Source: Geodermatophilaceae bacterium NBWT11 (GTDB lineage: Bacteria; Actinomycetota; Actinomycetes; Mycobacteriales; Geodermatophilaceae). Taken from it: DNA of 64,000 nt. Location: contig CP043652.1 of NCBI GenBank assembly GCA_014218215.1, positions 1,612,001-1,676,000 on the forward strand, written 5' to 3'. Made by a program: the position numbers and the translations under genes. The notes beneath the pieces were generated by a model that had not been told where the DNA came from, ran no database searches, and worked only from the letters and a program-made list of their open reading frames with translations. Below, piece after piece: positions 31,940 through 40,887 of this stretch (positions are counted from its first letter, which is position 1; each line of letters begins with the position of its first letter).

Positions 31940-33666
31940 CCGTCCGCCGTCTGCGCGCCGCCCTCGTGGCCGGCGCCGCCGCCACCCTCATCGCCGCCTG
32001 CGGCACCACCTCCACCACCACGGCGTCGTCGGACACCGCGGTCTCCGCCGAGGTCGCGGGTGCGGTCACCGCCGCCACCGGGACGACGGTCGAGGCGGCG
32101 CTGGCCGCGAACGACGGCTGGGTGACGTCGTCCGACGTGGGCTCGGGGACCGCGATCTCGCTGGAGGGCGACACCGCGTCGGCGGACTCGGGTGCGGTGT
32201 CCGTCGACGGGGACACGGTCACCATCACCGCAGCCGGCACCTACGTGCTGTCCGGTGAGCTCGAGGGGCAGGTCGTCGTCGACACCGTCGACACCGAGGA
32301 CGTCGTCCTGGTGCTGGACGGCGCCACGATCACCTCACCGACCAGCGCGGGCATCGCGGTGACGAACGCCGAGACGGTGGTGCTGTCGCTGGCCGACGGC
32401 TCGACCAACGAGGTCGCCGACACCGCCGACCACGCCGACGACGGCACCAGCGCGGCGATCGACTCGTCGGCGGACCTGGTGGTCACCGGCACCGGCTCGC
32501 TGCAGGTCACCGGGGCGTCCAACGACGGGATCAACAGCTCCGACGGCGTCACGGTCGAGTCCGGGACGGTCGTCGTCGACGCAGCCGACGACGGCATCCG
32601 CGGGCAGGACTCCGTCGTCGTGCTCGACGGCGACGTGACGGTGACCGCGGGCGGCGACGGGCTGAAGAGCGACGACACCGAGGACGTCACCCGCGGGTAC
32701 GTCTACGTCGCCGACGGCTCGGTCACCGTGACCGCCGGTGTCGACGGGGTCGACGCCGCGACCGACGTGGTCGTGGGCGGCGGCACGCTGGACGTCACCG
32801 CCGCCGCCAAGGGGCTCGAGGGCGATGTCAGCGTCGTGGTCGGCGACGGTGCCACGACCGTGGACGCCACCGACGACGCCGTGCACTCCAACGGCGCGGT
32901 CTCCGTGACGGGCGGGTCCCTCACGCTGGACTCCGGGGACGACGGGGTGCACGCCGACGTCGACCTCACCGTCTCCGGCGGCAGGCTCACCGTCGCGTCG
33001 TCCGTGGAGGGGCTGGAGAGCGCGGCCATCACGCTGAGCGGCGGCGACGTCGCGGTGACGTCGTCCGACGACGGGGTGAACGCCTCGACCGGGACGACGT
33101 CGGACACCGGCGGCGGCACGGGCGGTGGCATGGGCGGTGGCATGGCGGACGACGGCAGCACCCTGACCATCAGCGGCGGCACCCTCGTCGTGGACGCCGA
33201 GGGCGACGGGCTGGACTCCAACGGCTCGCTGGCGGTCACCGGCGGCGACACCACCGTGTACGGCCCGACCGGGCAGGGCAACGGCGCGCTGGACAGCAAC
33301 GGCGGGATCACCGTCAGCGGCGGCACCCTGGTCGCCGGCGGCAGCGCCGGCATGGTCGAGACGCCCGGCACCGACTCGTCGCAGGGCTGGCTGGTCTGGT
33401 CGGGGTCGGCCTCGGCCGGCGACACGATCCAGGTGACCGCCGGGGACGGCACCGTGGTCGCGACCTACACGGCCGAGAAGGACGCCGCCTCCCTGGTCGT
33501 CTCGGCCGCCGGCATCACCAGCGGCGAGACGTACACGGTGACCGTGGACGGCAGCTCGACGACGGTGACCGCCGGCGAGGGCGCGAGCACCGGCATGGGC
33601 GGCGGCGGGATGCCCGGCGGGGGCATGGGCGGCGGGGGCATGGGCGGCGGCCGCCCGAACGGCTGA
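31936..33666 (+). CDS. lipoprotein with Cthe_2159-like carbohydrate-binding beta-helix
   Basis: A 576-residue predicted lipoprotein. The signal RRLRAALVAGAAATLIAAC ends in a lipobox with the cysteine at about residue 21. The rest is many short repeats of the form S-D-D-G-V-x, A-T-D-V-V-V-x-G-G and T-V-T-A-G-x-D-G, as in the right-handed beta-helix of the Cthe_2159 (PF14262) acidic-polysaccharide-binding family. The C-terminal end is glycine/methionine-rich (GMGGGGMPGG). It is almost free of lysine and aromatics in the repeats, and very acidic, so calcium binding is plausible. Third gene of the DUF4956/VTC operon. Confidence 0.85.
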   Translation: MTVRRLRAALVAGAAATLIAACGTTSTTTASSDTAVSAEVAGAVTAATGTTVEAALAANDGWVTSSDVGSGTAISLEGDTASADSGAVSVDGDTVTITAAGTYVLSGELEGQVVVDTVDTEDVVLVLDGATITSPTSAGIAVTNAETVVLSLADGSTNEVADTADHADDGTSAAIDSSADLVVTGTGSLQVTGASNDGINSSDGVTVESGTVVVDAADDGIRGQDSVVVLDGDVTVTAGGDGLKSDDTEDVTRGYVYVADGSVTVTAGVDGVDAATDVVVGGGTLDVTAAAKGLEGDVSVVVGDGATTVDATDDAVHSNGAVSVTGGSLTLDSGDDGVHADVDLTVSGGRLTVASSVEGLESAAITLSGGDVAVTSSDDGVNASTGTTSDTGGGTGGGMGGGMADDGSTLTISGGTLVVDAEGDGLDSNGSLAVTGGDTTVYGPTGQGNGALDSNGGITVSGGTLVAGGSAGMVETPGTDSSQGWLVWSGSASAGDTIQVTAGDGTVVATYTAEKDAASLVVSAAGITSGETYTVTVDGSSTTVTAGEGASTGMGGGGMPGGGMGGGGMGGGRPNG

Positions 33667-33679
33667 CGGCTCCCCTGGT

Positions 33680-35662
33680 TCAGCGCACCCCGCGCTCGGC
33701 GGCCAGCTGCACGTAGTGGTCGACCAACGAGGCGTCGTCGACGGCGCCCACGTTCAGCGCCTTCTCCGGGACGACGCCCTGGAAGAGCCGCTTGAGCGGC
33801 ACCTCCAGCCGCTTGCCGGTGCGGGTGTGCGGCACCCCGGGGACGACGATCACCTCGTCGGGGACGTGCCGGGGGCTGGCGTCGCGGCGGACGGCGTCCC
33901 GGATCTCGGTGACCAGCGCGTCGGTGAGCTCGAACCCGGGCGCGAGCTGCACGAACAGCGGCATCCAGTAGCCGCCGTCGCGTTGCTCGACGCCCAGCAC
34001 CACGCAGTCGGCGATCGCCGGGATGGACTCCACCGCGGCGTACAGGTCGGCGGTGCCCATCCGGACGCCGCCACGGTTGAGCGTGGAGTCCGAGCGACCG
34101 GTGATGATGCAGCTGCCGGTCGGGGTGGTCTCCAGCCAGTCACCGTGCCGCCACACCCCCGGCCAGGGCTCGAAGTAGGCCTCCCGGTAGCGGGTGCCGT
34201 CGGGGTCGGCCCAGAAGAACAGCGGCATCGAGGGCATCGGCTCGGTGACGACCAGCTCGCCCAGCTCACCGACGACGGGGTGCCCGGCCTCGTCCCAGGA
34301 CGCCGCGGCCACGCCGAGCATCGGCCGCTGCAGCTCCCCGGCGACCACCGGCAGCAGCAGTGAGGAGCCGATGAACCCGGTGGCGACGTCGGTGCCCCCG
34401 GACAGCGACCCGAGGAAGACGTCGGGCTTCACGGCGGAGTAGACCCACTCGTAGGCCGCCGCCGGCAGCGGTGACCCGGTCGAGCCGATGCTGCGCAGCG
34501 CGGACAGGTCGCGGTTGTCCACCGGACGCAGCCCGGCCCGCTCGCACGCGGTCAGGTAGCCCGCACTGGTGCCCAGGTAGGTCAGCCTGGTCGCCTCGGC
34601 GACGGCGAACTGGGTGTCCAGCGTCGGGAACCCGGGCGCCCCGTCGTGCACCACGACCGTCGCCCCGGTCAGCGGCGAACAGGTCGCGATGTTCCACATG
34701 ATCCAGGCAGTGGAGGCGTACCAGTAGAAGCGGTCGCCGGGCCCGACGTCGATGTGCAGCCCGCCCTGCTTGAGCTGCTCGAGGGCCACCCCGCCGTGCC
34801 CGTGCACGATCCCCTTGGGCAGGCCGGTGGTGCCCGAGCTGAACACGATCCACAGCGGGTGGTCGAAGGGCAGCGCCTCGAACACCGGCGCCTGCTCGTC
34901 GGCCACGGCGTCGGCCCAGGCCAGCGCGCCGTCCGGGACCTCGACGTGCAGCCGCGGCAGCGCGATCGTCGTCCGCACCGTGGGCAGGGCGGCCCGCAGC
35001 TCGGCCACGACGTCCCGGCGGTCGTGCTCCTTGCCGTTGAACCGGTAGCCGTCGACGGCGACGAGCACCACCGGCTCGATCTGGGCGAACCGGTCGAGCA
35101 CGCTGCGGGTGCCGAAGTCCGGCGCGCAGGTCGACCAGACGGCGCCGATCGAGGCGCACCCCAGGAACGCGACCACCGCCTCGGGCACGTTGGGCAGGTA
35201 GCCGGCGACGCGGTCACCCCGCTGGACGCCGAGCCCGCGCAGGGTGGTCGCGAACGCCCCCACCTGCCCGCGCAACGACGCCCAGGAGAGCTCCTCGGGG
35301 TCGCTCAGCCCGGTCTCGGTCTCGTGCACCGCGATGATCGCCGGGCGGTCGTCGGAGGCGTGCCGCAGCGCCAGCTGCGCCAGGTTCAGGGTCCGCTCGG
35401 GGAACCACTGCGCGCCCGGCATCGCCCGTGAGCCCAGCACCTCGTCGTCCCGCACCGGGGCCTCGCCGGGGAAGACGTCGAACCAGGTGGCGACATCGGC
35501 CCAGAACTGGTCCAGGTGCTCGGTCGACCACGTCCAGATCGCGTCGTAGTCCTGCCCGAGGGACAGCCCGCGCCGCTCGTCGACCCAGGCGGCGAACCGG
35601 CCCAGCCGGCTGGCCGCGATCGAGGCGGGGGTGGGTGACCAGAGCGGGGTGTCGGCCGTCAC
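33680..35662 (-). CDS. acetoacetate-CoA ligase
   Basis: A 660-residue ANL-superfamily ligase; this length and the N-terminal WSPTPASIAASRLGRFAAWV are typical of acetoacetyl-CoA synthetase, which activates acetoacetate with ATP. The AMP loop IVFSSGTTGLPKGIVHGHGG is at about 271-290, GSTGSPLPAAAYEWVYSAVK follows, and the C-terminal RGGVRMGTADLYAAVE with HTRTGKRLEVPLKRLFQG closes the domain. It converges on the lipoprotein gene and is divergent from the GH15 operon. It may support use of ketone bodies or polyhydroxybutyrate. Confidence 0.94.
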   Translation of the reverse strand: MTADTPLWSPTPASIAASRLGRFAAWVDERRGLSLGQDYDAIWTWSTEHLDQFWADVATWFDVFPGEAPVRDDEVLGSRAMPGAQWFPERTLNLAQLALRHASDDRPAIIAVHETETGLSDPEELSWASLRGQVGAFATTLRGLGVQRGDRVAGYLPNVPEAVVAFLGCASIGAVWSTCAPDFGTRSVLDRFAQIEPVVLVAVDGYRFNGKEHDRRDVVAELRAALPTVRTTIALPRLHVEVPDGALAWADAVADEQAPVFEALPFDHPLWIVFSSGTTGLPKGIVHGHGGVALEQLKQGGLHIDVGPGDRFYWYASTAWIMWNIATCSPLTGATVVVHDGAPGFPTLDTQFAVAEATRLTYLGTSAGYLTACERAGLRPVDNRDLSALRSIGSTGSPLPAAAYEWVYSAVKPDVFLGSLSGGTDVATGFIGSSLLLPVVAGELQRPMLGVAAASWDEAGHPVVGELGELVVTEPMPSMPLFFWADPDGTRYREAYFEPWPGVWRHGDWLETTPTGSCIITGRSDSTLNRGGVRMGTADLYAAVESIPAIADCVVLGVEQRDGGYWMPLFVQLAPGFELTDALVTEIRDAVRRDASPRHVPDEVIVVPGVPHTRTGKRLEVPLKRLFQGVVPEKALNVGAVDDASLVDHYVQLAAERGVR

Positions 35663-35757
35663 AGACCCACCCTGTCAGAACGCACACCCGGGGGGTTCGA
35701 CGGTGCGAGAACGGGCAGGTCAGGGGCCATCGACGAGCCGACACCCTGGAGAGCACC

Positions 35758-37611
35758 GTGCCGACCCGCCCCCTGACCCGCGACCGCGGGCACCTGCCGA
35801 TCGAGGACCACGGCCTGATCGGGGACGGCGCCACCTGCGCGCTCGTCGCCCGCGACGGCTCGATCCCCTGGCTGTGCCTGCCCGACTTCGACTCCCCGCC
35901 GTTCCTGGCCGGGCTGCTCGACCACGAGCGCGGCGGGGAGTTCTCGATCTCGATGGCCGGGTTGGAGACCGCCGACCAGCGCTACCTGGACGACACCGGG
36001 GTGCTGCTCACCGAGCTGCACGGCCCCGACGGCGTCGTCGAGATCACCGACTGCCTCACCCTGCGCGCCGGCGCCGACCTCACCGAGCTGGTGCCCGCCG
36101 GCCGCTCGGAGCTGCTCCGGCTGGCCCGGGTGGTCAGCGGCTCGGCCGAGCTGACCGTGCGGCTGCGCCCCCGCGACGACGTCCAGGTGCGCCCGGAGGG
36201 CGGCGGCTGGGCGCTGTCCTGGCCCGCACAGCCCGACCTGCGGCTCACGCTGTGGTCCTCGCACCCGCTCGAGGTCGCCGAGGACGGGTCACTGGGCGGC
36301 ACCGTGACGCTGCGCGCCGGCGACCCCCTGACCGTGGCCCTGCACTGGTCGGGCAACACCCGGCTGCAGGACCGTCAGGACCCCGCCGCGCTGGTGCACC
36401 AGACCGCGACCGCGTGGCGCGCCTGGGCCGGCCGGATCCGCTACGAGGGCCCGCAGCGCCGGCTGGTCCGCCGCTCGGCGATCACCCTCAAGCTGCTCGA
36501 CCACGCCCCGACCGGCGCGATCATGGCCGCCGCGACGTCGTCCCTGCCCGAGGAGGTGGGCGGGGTCCGCAACTGGGACTACCGCTACACCTGGGTCCGC
36601 GACGCCTCGTTCTCGGTCTTCGCGCTGCGCCGCATCGGGCTCACCACCGAGGCCGACTCGTTCCTGGCCTGGACGCTCACCAACGCCGAGCGCGACGGCG
36701 GTCCGAAGATCATGTACGCCCTGGACGGCGGGCAGCCGCCGGAGGAGTGGGAGGACCCGGCCCTGCGCGGCTGGCGGGACTCCGGCCCCGTGCGCTGGGG
36801 CAACGGCGCCGCCGGGCAGACCCAGCACGACGTCTACGGCGAGCTGATGGACGTCGCCCACCAGTGGACCACCGACGGCGGTGTCGTCGACGCCCACCTG
36901 TGGGAGGCCCTGCACGCCCTCGCCGAGCAGGCCATCGAGATGTGGACGACGCCCGACCAGGGCATCTGGGAGATCCGCGGCGCCGGCCGACCGTTCACCT
37001 ACTCGGTGGCGATGTGCCAGGTCGCGGTCGACCGCGCGCTGCAGATCGCCGAGCGCTGCGGCCTGGACCACCCGCGCGAGCGCTGGACCGAGGCCGCCCG
37101 GGAGATGCGGGCCGCCGTCCTCGAGCGCTCGTGGGACGCCGAACGGGGCACGTTCACCGAGCACCTCGCGGAGGACGGCGAGGCCAACGACGGCGGGCTG
37201 GACGGCTCGCTGCTGGCCCTCCCGCTGCGTGGCGTCGTCCCCTTCGACGACCCGAAGATGGTCGCCACCGTGGAGGCGGTCCGCGAGCACCTCGACGCCG
37301 GCGACGGCCTGCTCTACCGCTACCTGCACTCGGAGTCCGACGACGGCCTGCCCGGCCAGGAGGGCGCGTTCCTGCTCTGCAGCTTCTGGCTGGTGGACAA
37401 CCTCACCGGGCAGGGCCGGCTCGACGAGGCCGAGGCCCTGTACGACTCGCTGTGCGCCCGGGCCACCCCGCTCGGCCTGCTCAGCGAGGAGATCGACCCG
37501 AGGGACGGATCGTTCCTCGGCAACTTCCCGCAGGCGTTCAGCCACCTCGGGGTCATAGCCTCCGGGTGGAAGATCGCCCAGGCACGTCGCGCAGAGGCAG
37601 GTCGCAGGTGA
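35758..37611 (+). CDS. glycoside hydrolase family 15 protein (glucoamylase/trehalase type)
   Basis: A 617-residue protein with the two-part GH15 layout: an N-terminal beta-sandwich (DHGLIGDGATCALVARDGSI) and an (alpha/alpha)6 barrel from about 230. NWDYRYTWVRDASFSVFALR is the family landmark. The general acid lies in QGIWEIRG and the base in LLSEEIDPRDGSFLGNFPQAFSH. There is no signal peptide, so it acts in the cytoplasm, as do actinobacterial trehalases of this family. The GTG at 35758 follows GGAGAG. It is the first of four overlapping genes leading to glucose-6-phosphate oxidation and peroxide removal. Confidence 0.92.
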   Translation: MPTRPLTRDRGHLPIEDHGLIGDGATCALVARDGSIPWLCLPDFDSPPFLAGLLDHERGGEFSISMAGLETADQRYLDDTGVLLTELHGPDGVVEITDCLTLRAGADLTELVPAGRSELLRLARVVSGSAELTVRLRPRDDVQVRPEGGGWALSWPAQPDLRLTLWSSHPLEVAEDGSLGGTVTLRAGDPLTVALHWSGNTRLQDRQDPAALVHQTATAWRAWAGRIRYEGPQRRLVRRSAITLKLLDHAPTGAIMAAATSSLPEEVGGVRNWDYRYTWVRDASFSVFALRRIGLTTEADSFLAWTLTNAERDGGPKIMYALDGGQPPEEWEDPALRGWRDSGPVRWGNGAAGQTQHDVYGELMDVAHQWTTDGGVVDAHLWEALHALAEQAIEMWTTPDQGIWEIRGAGRPFTYSVAMCQVAVDRALQIAERCGLDHPRERWTEAAREMRAAVLERSWDAERGTFTEHLAEDGEANDGGLDGSLLALPLRGVVPFDDPKMVATVEAVREHLDAGDGLLYRYLHSESDDGLPGQEGAFLLCSFWLVDNLTGQGRLDEAEALYDSLCARATPLGLLSEEIDPRDGSFLGNFPQAFSHLGVIASGWKIAQARRAEAGRR

Positions 37612-38951
37612 AGCGTTCGTTCGTCGTCCTCGGGGGTTCCGGCGACCTCACCGGCCGGTTGCTGCTGCCCAGCCTCGCGGAGCTCTACGAACGCGGGGTG
37701 CTGGACGGTGACGTGCAGGTGCTCGCGGTCAGCCAGCAGGACTGGGACGACGCGGCCTACCGCGACTGGGCCCGCGAGCGGCTGACCGCGCACGCCGAGG
37801 ACCTGGGCGAGGACGCCCGGGAGAAGGTGGTGGCCCAGCTCGGTCACGAGCACGGCGACGTCACCTCCCCCGCGGACCTGCGCCGGGCGCTGGACCGGGT
37901 GGACGGCGTGCCGGTGGTCTACCTGGCACTGCCCAACACCGTCTTCCTGCCCACGCTGACCGCGCTGCGCGAGGTCGGGCTGCCCGAGGGCTCCCGCGTC
38001 GTGGTGGAGAAGCCGTTCGGCACCGGCATCGAGGACGCCCGCGAGCTCAACGAGGTGCTGCACGGGCTGGTCCCGGAGGAGGGCGTCTTCCGGATCGACC
38101 ACTTCCTGGCCAAGCAGACCGTGCTCAACGTGCTGGGCCTGCGCTTCGCCAACCGGGTGTTCGAGCCGGTGTGGAACGCCCAGCACGTGGACAGCGTCGA
38201 CGTCGTCTTCGACGAGGACCTCGGGCTGGAGGGCCGGGCCGGTTACTACGACAAGGCCGGCGCGCTGCGGGACATGCTGCAGAACCACCTGCTGCAGCTG
38301 CTCGCGGTCGTCGCGATGGAGCCGCCGCAGTCCCTGGACGCAGCGACCCTGCAGGCCCGCAAGGGCGACGTGCTGAGTGCGGTCCGGGCCGACGTCGCCG
38401 GCAGCGTGCGGGGCCGGTACACCGCCGGCACGATCGACGGCCGCGAGCTGCCCGACTACGCCTCCGAGGACGGCGTGGACCCCGCGCGGCAGACCGAGAC
38501 GTACGCCGAGTTCACCGTGACCATCGAGAACTGGCGCTGGTCGGGGGTGCCGTTCCGGCTGCGCACGGGCAAGGCGCTGGGCACCCAGCGCAAGGAGATC
38601 GTCGTCCGGTTCAAGCCGGTGCCGCACCTGGCCTTCGCCGACGAGCAGCCCGAGCCCGACGTGCTGCGCCTGCAGCTGTCCCCCGACGGCATCGCACTGG
38701 AGATCAACCTCAACGGCGCCGGGGACCCCTTCGACCTGGAACGCGAGGTGCTGCGGGCGACGTCCCCGGAGCAGACGCTGCCGGCCTACGGGCTGCTGCT
38801 GCGCGAGATGCTGTCCGGCGACCCGACGCTGTCGATCTCCGACGTCGAGGCCGAGCAGGGCTGGCGGATCGTGCAGCCGGTGCTCGACGCCTGGGCCGCC
38901 GACGAGATCCCGCTGCGCGACTACGCCGCGGGCTCGGACGGACCGGCGTGA
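37608..38951 (+). CDS. glucose-6-phosphate dehydrogenase-like protein (divergent)
   Basis: A 447-residue NADP-dependent dehydrogenase, shorter than the usual ~510. The N-terminal nucleotide turn is GGSGDLTGRLLLPSL at about 9-23, and EKPFGT is present near 132. The substrate motif is RIDHFLAKQTVLN where the family normally has RIDHYLGKE, so the Glu after Lys is replaced by Gln and Tyr by Phe. The C-terminal half has the FRLRTGKAL and LLLREMLSGD segments. GTG overlaps the GH15 stop. It sits outside the usual tal-zwf-opcA setting, so it may be a second isoenzyme. Confidence 0.88.
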   Translation: MKRSFVVLGGSGDLTGRLLLPSLAELYERGVLDGDVQVLAVSQQDWDDAAYRDWARERLTAHAEDLGEDAREKVVAQLGHEHGDVTSPADLRRALDRVDGVPVVYLALPNTVFLPTLTALREVGLPEGSRVVVEKPFGTGIEDARELNEVLHGLVPEEGVFRIDHFLAKQTVLNVLGLRFANRVFEPVWNAQHVDSVDVVFDEDLGLEGRAGYYDKAGALRDMLQNHLLQLLAVVAMEPPQSLDAATLQARKGDVLSAVRADVAGSVRGRYTAGTIDGRELPDYASEDGVDPARQTETYAEFTVTIENWRWSGVPFRLRTGKALGTQRKEIVVRFKPVPHLAFADEQPEPDVLRLQLSPDGIALEINLNGAGDPFDLEREVLRATSPEQTLPAYGLLLREMLSGDPTLSISDVEAEQGWRIVQPVLDAWAADEIPLRDYAAGSDGPA

Positions 38952-39373
38952 CCGCCCCCGGGGAGCGCAACGTGCTGGGCGGGCCGCTCGAGGTCTGCGG
39001 CACCGACCCGGTCACCGGCTTCTACCGCGACGGGCACTGCTCCAGCGGTCCGGACGACGTCGGCAGCCACACCGTGTGCGCCGTGGTCAGCGCCGAGTTC
39101 CTGGCGATGCAGGCCGCGCTGGGCAACGACCTCACCACCCCGCGCCCGGAGTACGGCTTCGCCGGGCTGACGCCGGGCGACCGGTGGTGCGTGGTCGCCG
39201 TCCGGTGGCGGCAGGCGTTCGAGGCCGGGGCACCGGCCGGGGTGGTGCTGGCCGCGACCAACGTGAAGGCGCTGGAGGTCGTGCCGCTGGAGATGCTGCG
39301 GGCGCAGGCCGTCGACGTCCCCGACGACCTCTCCGGCTGGCCGGCACCCGGGTCTGATCAGGTGGACCCGTGA
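38948..39373 (+). CDS. DUF2237 family protein
   Basis: A 141-residue cytoplasmic protein. NVLGGPLEVCGTDPVTGFYR, then DDVGSHTVCAVVSAEFLAMQ, then GNDLTTPRPEYGFAGLTPGDRWC and VKALEVVPLEML match DUF2237 along the full length. Three conserved cysteines are present. The function of the family is unknown. It is embedded by overlap between a glucose-6-phosphate dehydrogenase and a glutathione peroxidase, suggesting a redox link. Confidence 0.88.
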   Translation: MTAPGERNVLGGPLEVCGTDPVTGFYRDGHCSSGPDDVGSHTVCAVVSAEFLAMQAALGNDLTTPRPEYGFAGLTPGDRWCVVAVRWRQAFEAGAPAGVVLAATNVKALEVVPLEMLRAQAVDVPDDLSGWPAPGSDQVDP

Positions 39374-39861
39374 CCGACCTGCTGCAGCTGCCCCTGTCCA
39401 CCCTCGCCGGCTCCCCCACCACGCTCGGCGAGCTCACCGGCGGCCGGACTTCGTTGGTGGTGAACGTGGCCAGCCGGTGCGGGCTGACCCCGCAGTACCG
39501 CGGGCTGGAGGCGCTGCAGCAGGAGTACGCCGACCGCGGGTTCACCGTGCTCGGCGTCCCCTGCAACCAGTTCGCCGGCCAGGAGCCCGGCACCGCCGAG
39601 GAGATCGAGACGTTCTGCTCGGCGACCTACGGCGTGACGTTCCCGATGACGGACAAGCTCGAGGTCAACGGCCCGGACGCCGATCCGCTCTACCGCGCGC
39701 TGACCGCCGTCCCCGACGCCACCGGACAGGCCGGCGACGTGCAGTGGAACTTCGAGAAGTTCCTGCTCTCGGGCAGCGGGGACGTCGTCGCCCGCTTCCG
39801 CCCGCGCACCGAGCCCGACTCCGCCGAGGTCCGCGCCGCCATCGAGGCCCAGCTCGGCTGA
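39370..39861 (+). CDS. glutathione peroxidase family thiol peroxidase
   Basis: A 163-residue thioredoxin-fold peroxidase. The peroxidatic cysteine is Cys37 in NVASRCGLTPQY (a cysteine, not selenocysteine). The rest of the tetrad is Gln in CNQFAGQEPG (about 71) and Trp-Asn in QWNFEKFL. Actinobacterial members generally use thioredoxin or mycoredoxin instead of glutathione. Last gene of the GH15-dehydrogenase-DUF2237 overlapping operon, which could supply NADPH for its reduction. Confidence 0.93.
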   Translation: MTDLLQLPLSTLAGSPTTLGELTGGRTSLVVNVASRCGLTPQYRGLEALQQEYADRGFTVLGVPCNQFAGQEPGTAEEIETFCSATYGVTFPMTDKLEVNGPDADPLYRALTAVPDATGQAGDVQWNFEKFLLSGSGDVVARFRPRTEPDSAEVRAAIEAQLG

Positions 39862-39903
39862 GCGGAGTGCCGGAGCGCAGGATCCCTGCGCCCCGGCCCT
39901 CCG

Positions 39904-40737
39904 CTACTTGACGAGGCAGCCGGCGTCCACGGGCAGCGGGACGCCGGTGATGTAGCGGGCGTCGTCGCTGGCCAGGAACACCAGGGCCTTCGAGATGTCG
40001 ATCGGCTCGACCCAGGGGATCGGCAGGGCGTTCATCGCCTGCGAGGAGACGGCGAACTCCTCTCGGGTCGGGTTCGGGTTGTCCGGCACGAAGAGCTTCA
40101 TCGTCTCGTCGTTCATGATCATGTCGGTGTCGACCTGGGTCGGGTGGATCGAGTTCACCCGGATCCGGTCCGGGGCGTACTCCACCGCGAGGGTCTTCAT
40201 CAGCCCGACGACGCCGTGCTTGGCCGACACGTAGTGGGCGATGTTGGCGTAGGCCTGCAGCCCGGCGGCGGAGCTCGTCAGCACCAGGGCGCCGCCCCGC
40301 CCACCCTCCAGCAGGTGCGGGATGGCGGCCTTGCAGGTCTGCCACACGCCGGTCAGGTTGACGTCGATCATCTGCTGCCAGGTGTCCCGGTCGATCTCGT
40401 GCGCCCGGTGCGGGCGGGACCCGATGCCGGCGTTCGCGGCCACGATGTCCAGCCGCCCCAGCTGTGCGACCCCGTCGTCCACGGCTGCCTGCAACGCGTC
40501 CATGTCCCGCACGTCGGCCTTCGCCGCGATGATCCGCCGGTCCAGCGCCTCGACCTGACGGACCGTCTCCTGCAGCTTCTCCCAGGTGCCCATCGGGTAC
40601 GGCATGCCGTCCAGCTGCTCGCAGACGTCGACTGCGATGACGTCGGCGCCCTCCCGCGCCAGCTCCAACGCGTGACTGCGGCCCTGTCCCTGTGCCGCGC
40701 CGGTGACCAGCGCGACCTTGCCCTCGACTCGTCCCAT
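39904..40737 (-). CDS. mycofactocin-coupled SDR family oxidoreductase
   Basis: A 277-residue short-chain dehydrogenase. The cofactor turn is TGAAQGQGRSHA at about 12-23, the catalytic serine is in LTSSAAG, and the tyrosine/lysine pair is YVSAKHG. An insertion of about 25 residues after the second strand (DVCEQLDGMPYPMGTWEKL) is the mark of the mycofactocin-dependent group, whose bound NAD is recycled by mycofactocin. No mycofactocin biosynthesis gene is in the window. It is divergent from a PRC-barrel protein. Substrates of relatives are terpene or steroid alcohols. Confidence 0.9.
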   Translation of the reverse strand: MGRVEGKVALVTGAAQGQGRSHALELAREGADVIAVDVCEQLDGMPYPMGTWEKLQETVRQVEALDRRIIAAKADVRDMDALQAAVDDGVAQLGRLDIVAANAGIGSRPHRAHEIDRDTWQQMIDVNLTGVWQTCKAAIPHLLEGGRGGALVLTSSAAGLQAYANIAHYVSAKHGVVGLMKTLAVEYAPDRIRVNSIHPTQVDTDMIMNDETMKLFVPDNPNPTREEFAVSSQAMNALPIPWVEPIDISKALVFLASDDARYITGVPLPVDAGCLVK

Positions 40738-40887
40738 GTCCCCTCCCTAGCGGAGAGTGGCCTGGATCACAACCAGGGACGGACACGGGTGAGTCCCCGC
40801 ACGTCGACGGTTGCGCACGACCGATCTGGGGCATTCTCGCGCCGACACGCTCCGAGATCCGGAGCCGAGCACCACGGGAGGACCCGC

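Noticed and set aside
32241-33452. The repetitive lipoprotein region as a tandem DNA repeat or CRISPR-like array
   Set aside because: The repeats are at protein level with varied codons; there are no constant repeat/spacer units.
36289-38627. Long minus-strand frames opposite the GH15 and dehydrogenase genes
   Set aside because: Composition typical of antisense frames; the plus-strand proteins are full-length and conserved.
40738-40887. A partial TGTGA-like palindrome before the SDR gene as a CRP site
   Set aside because: The inverted arm is imperfect (GTGGCC..ATCACAA) and no catabolite-regulator context is visible.
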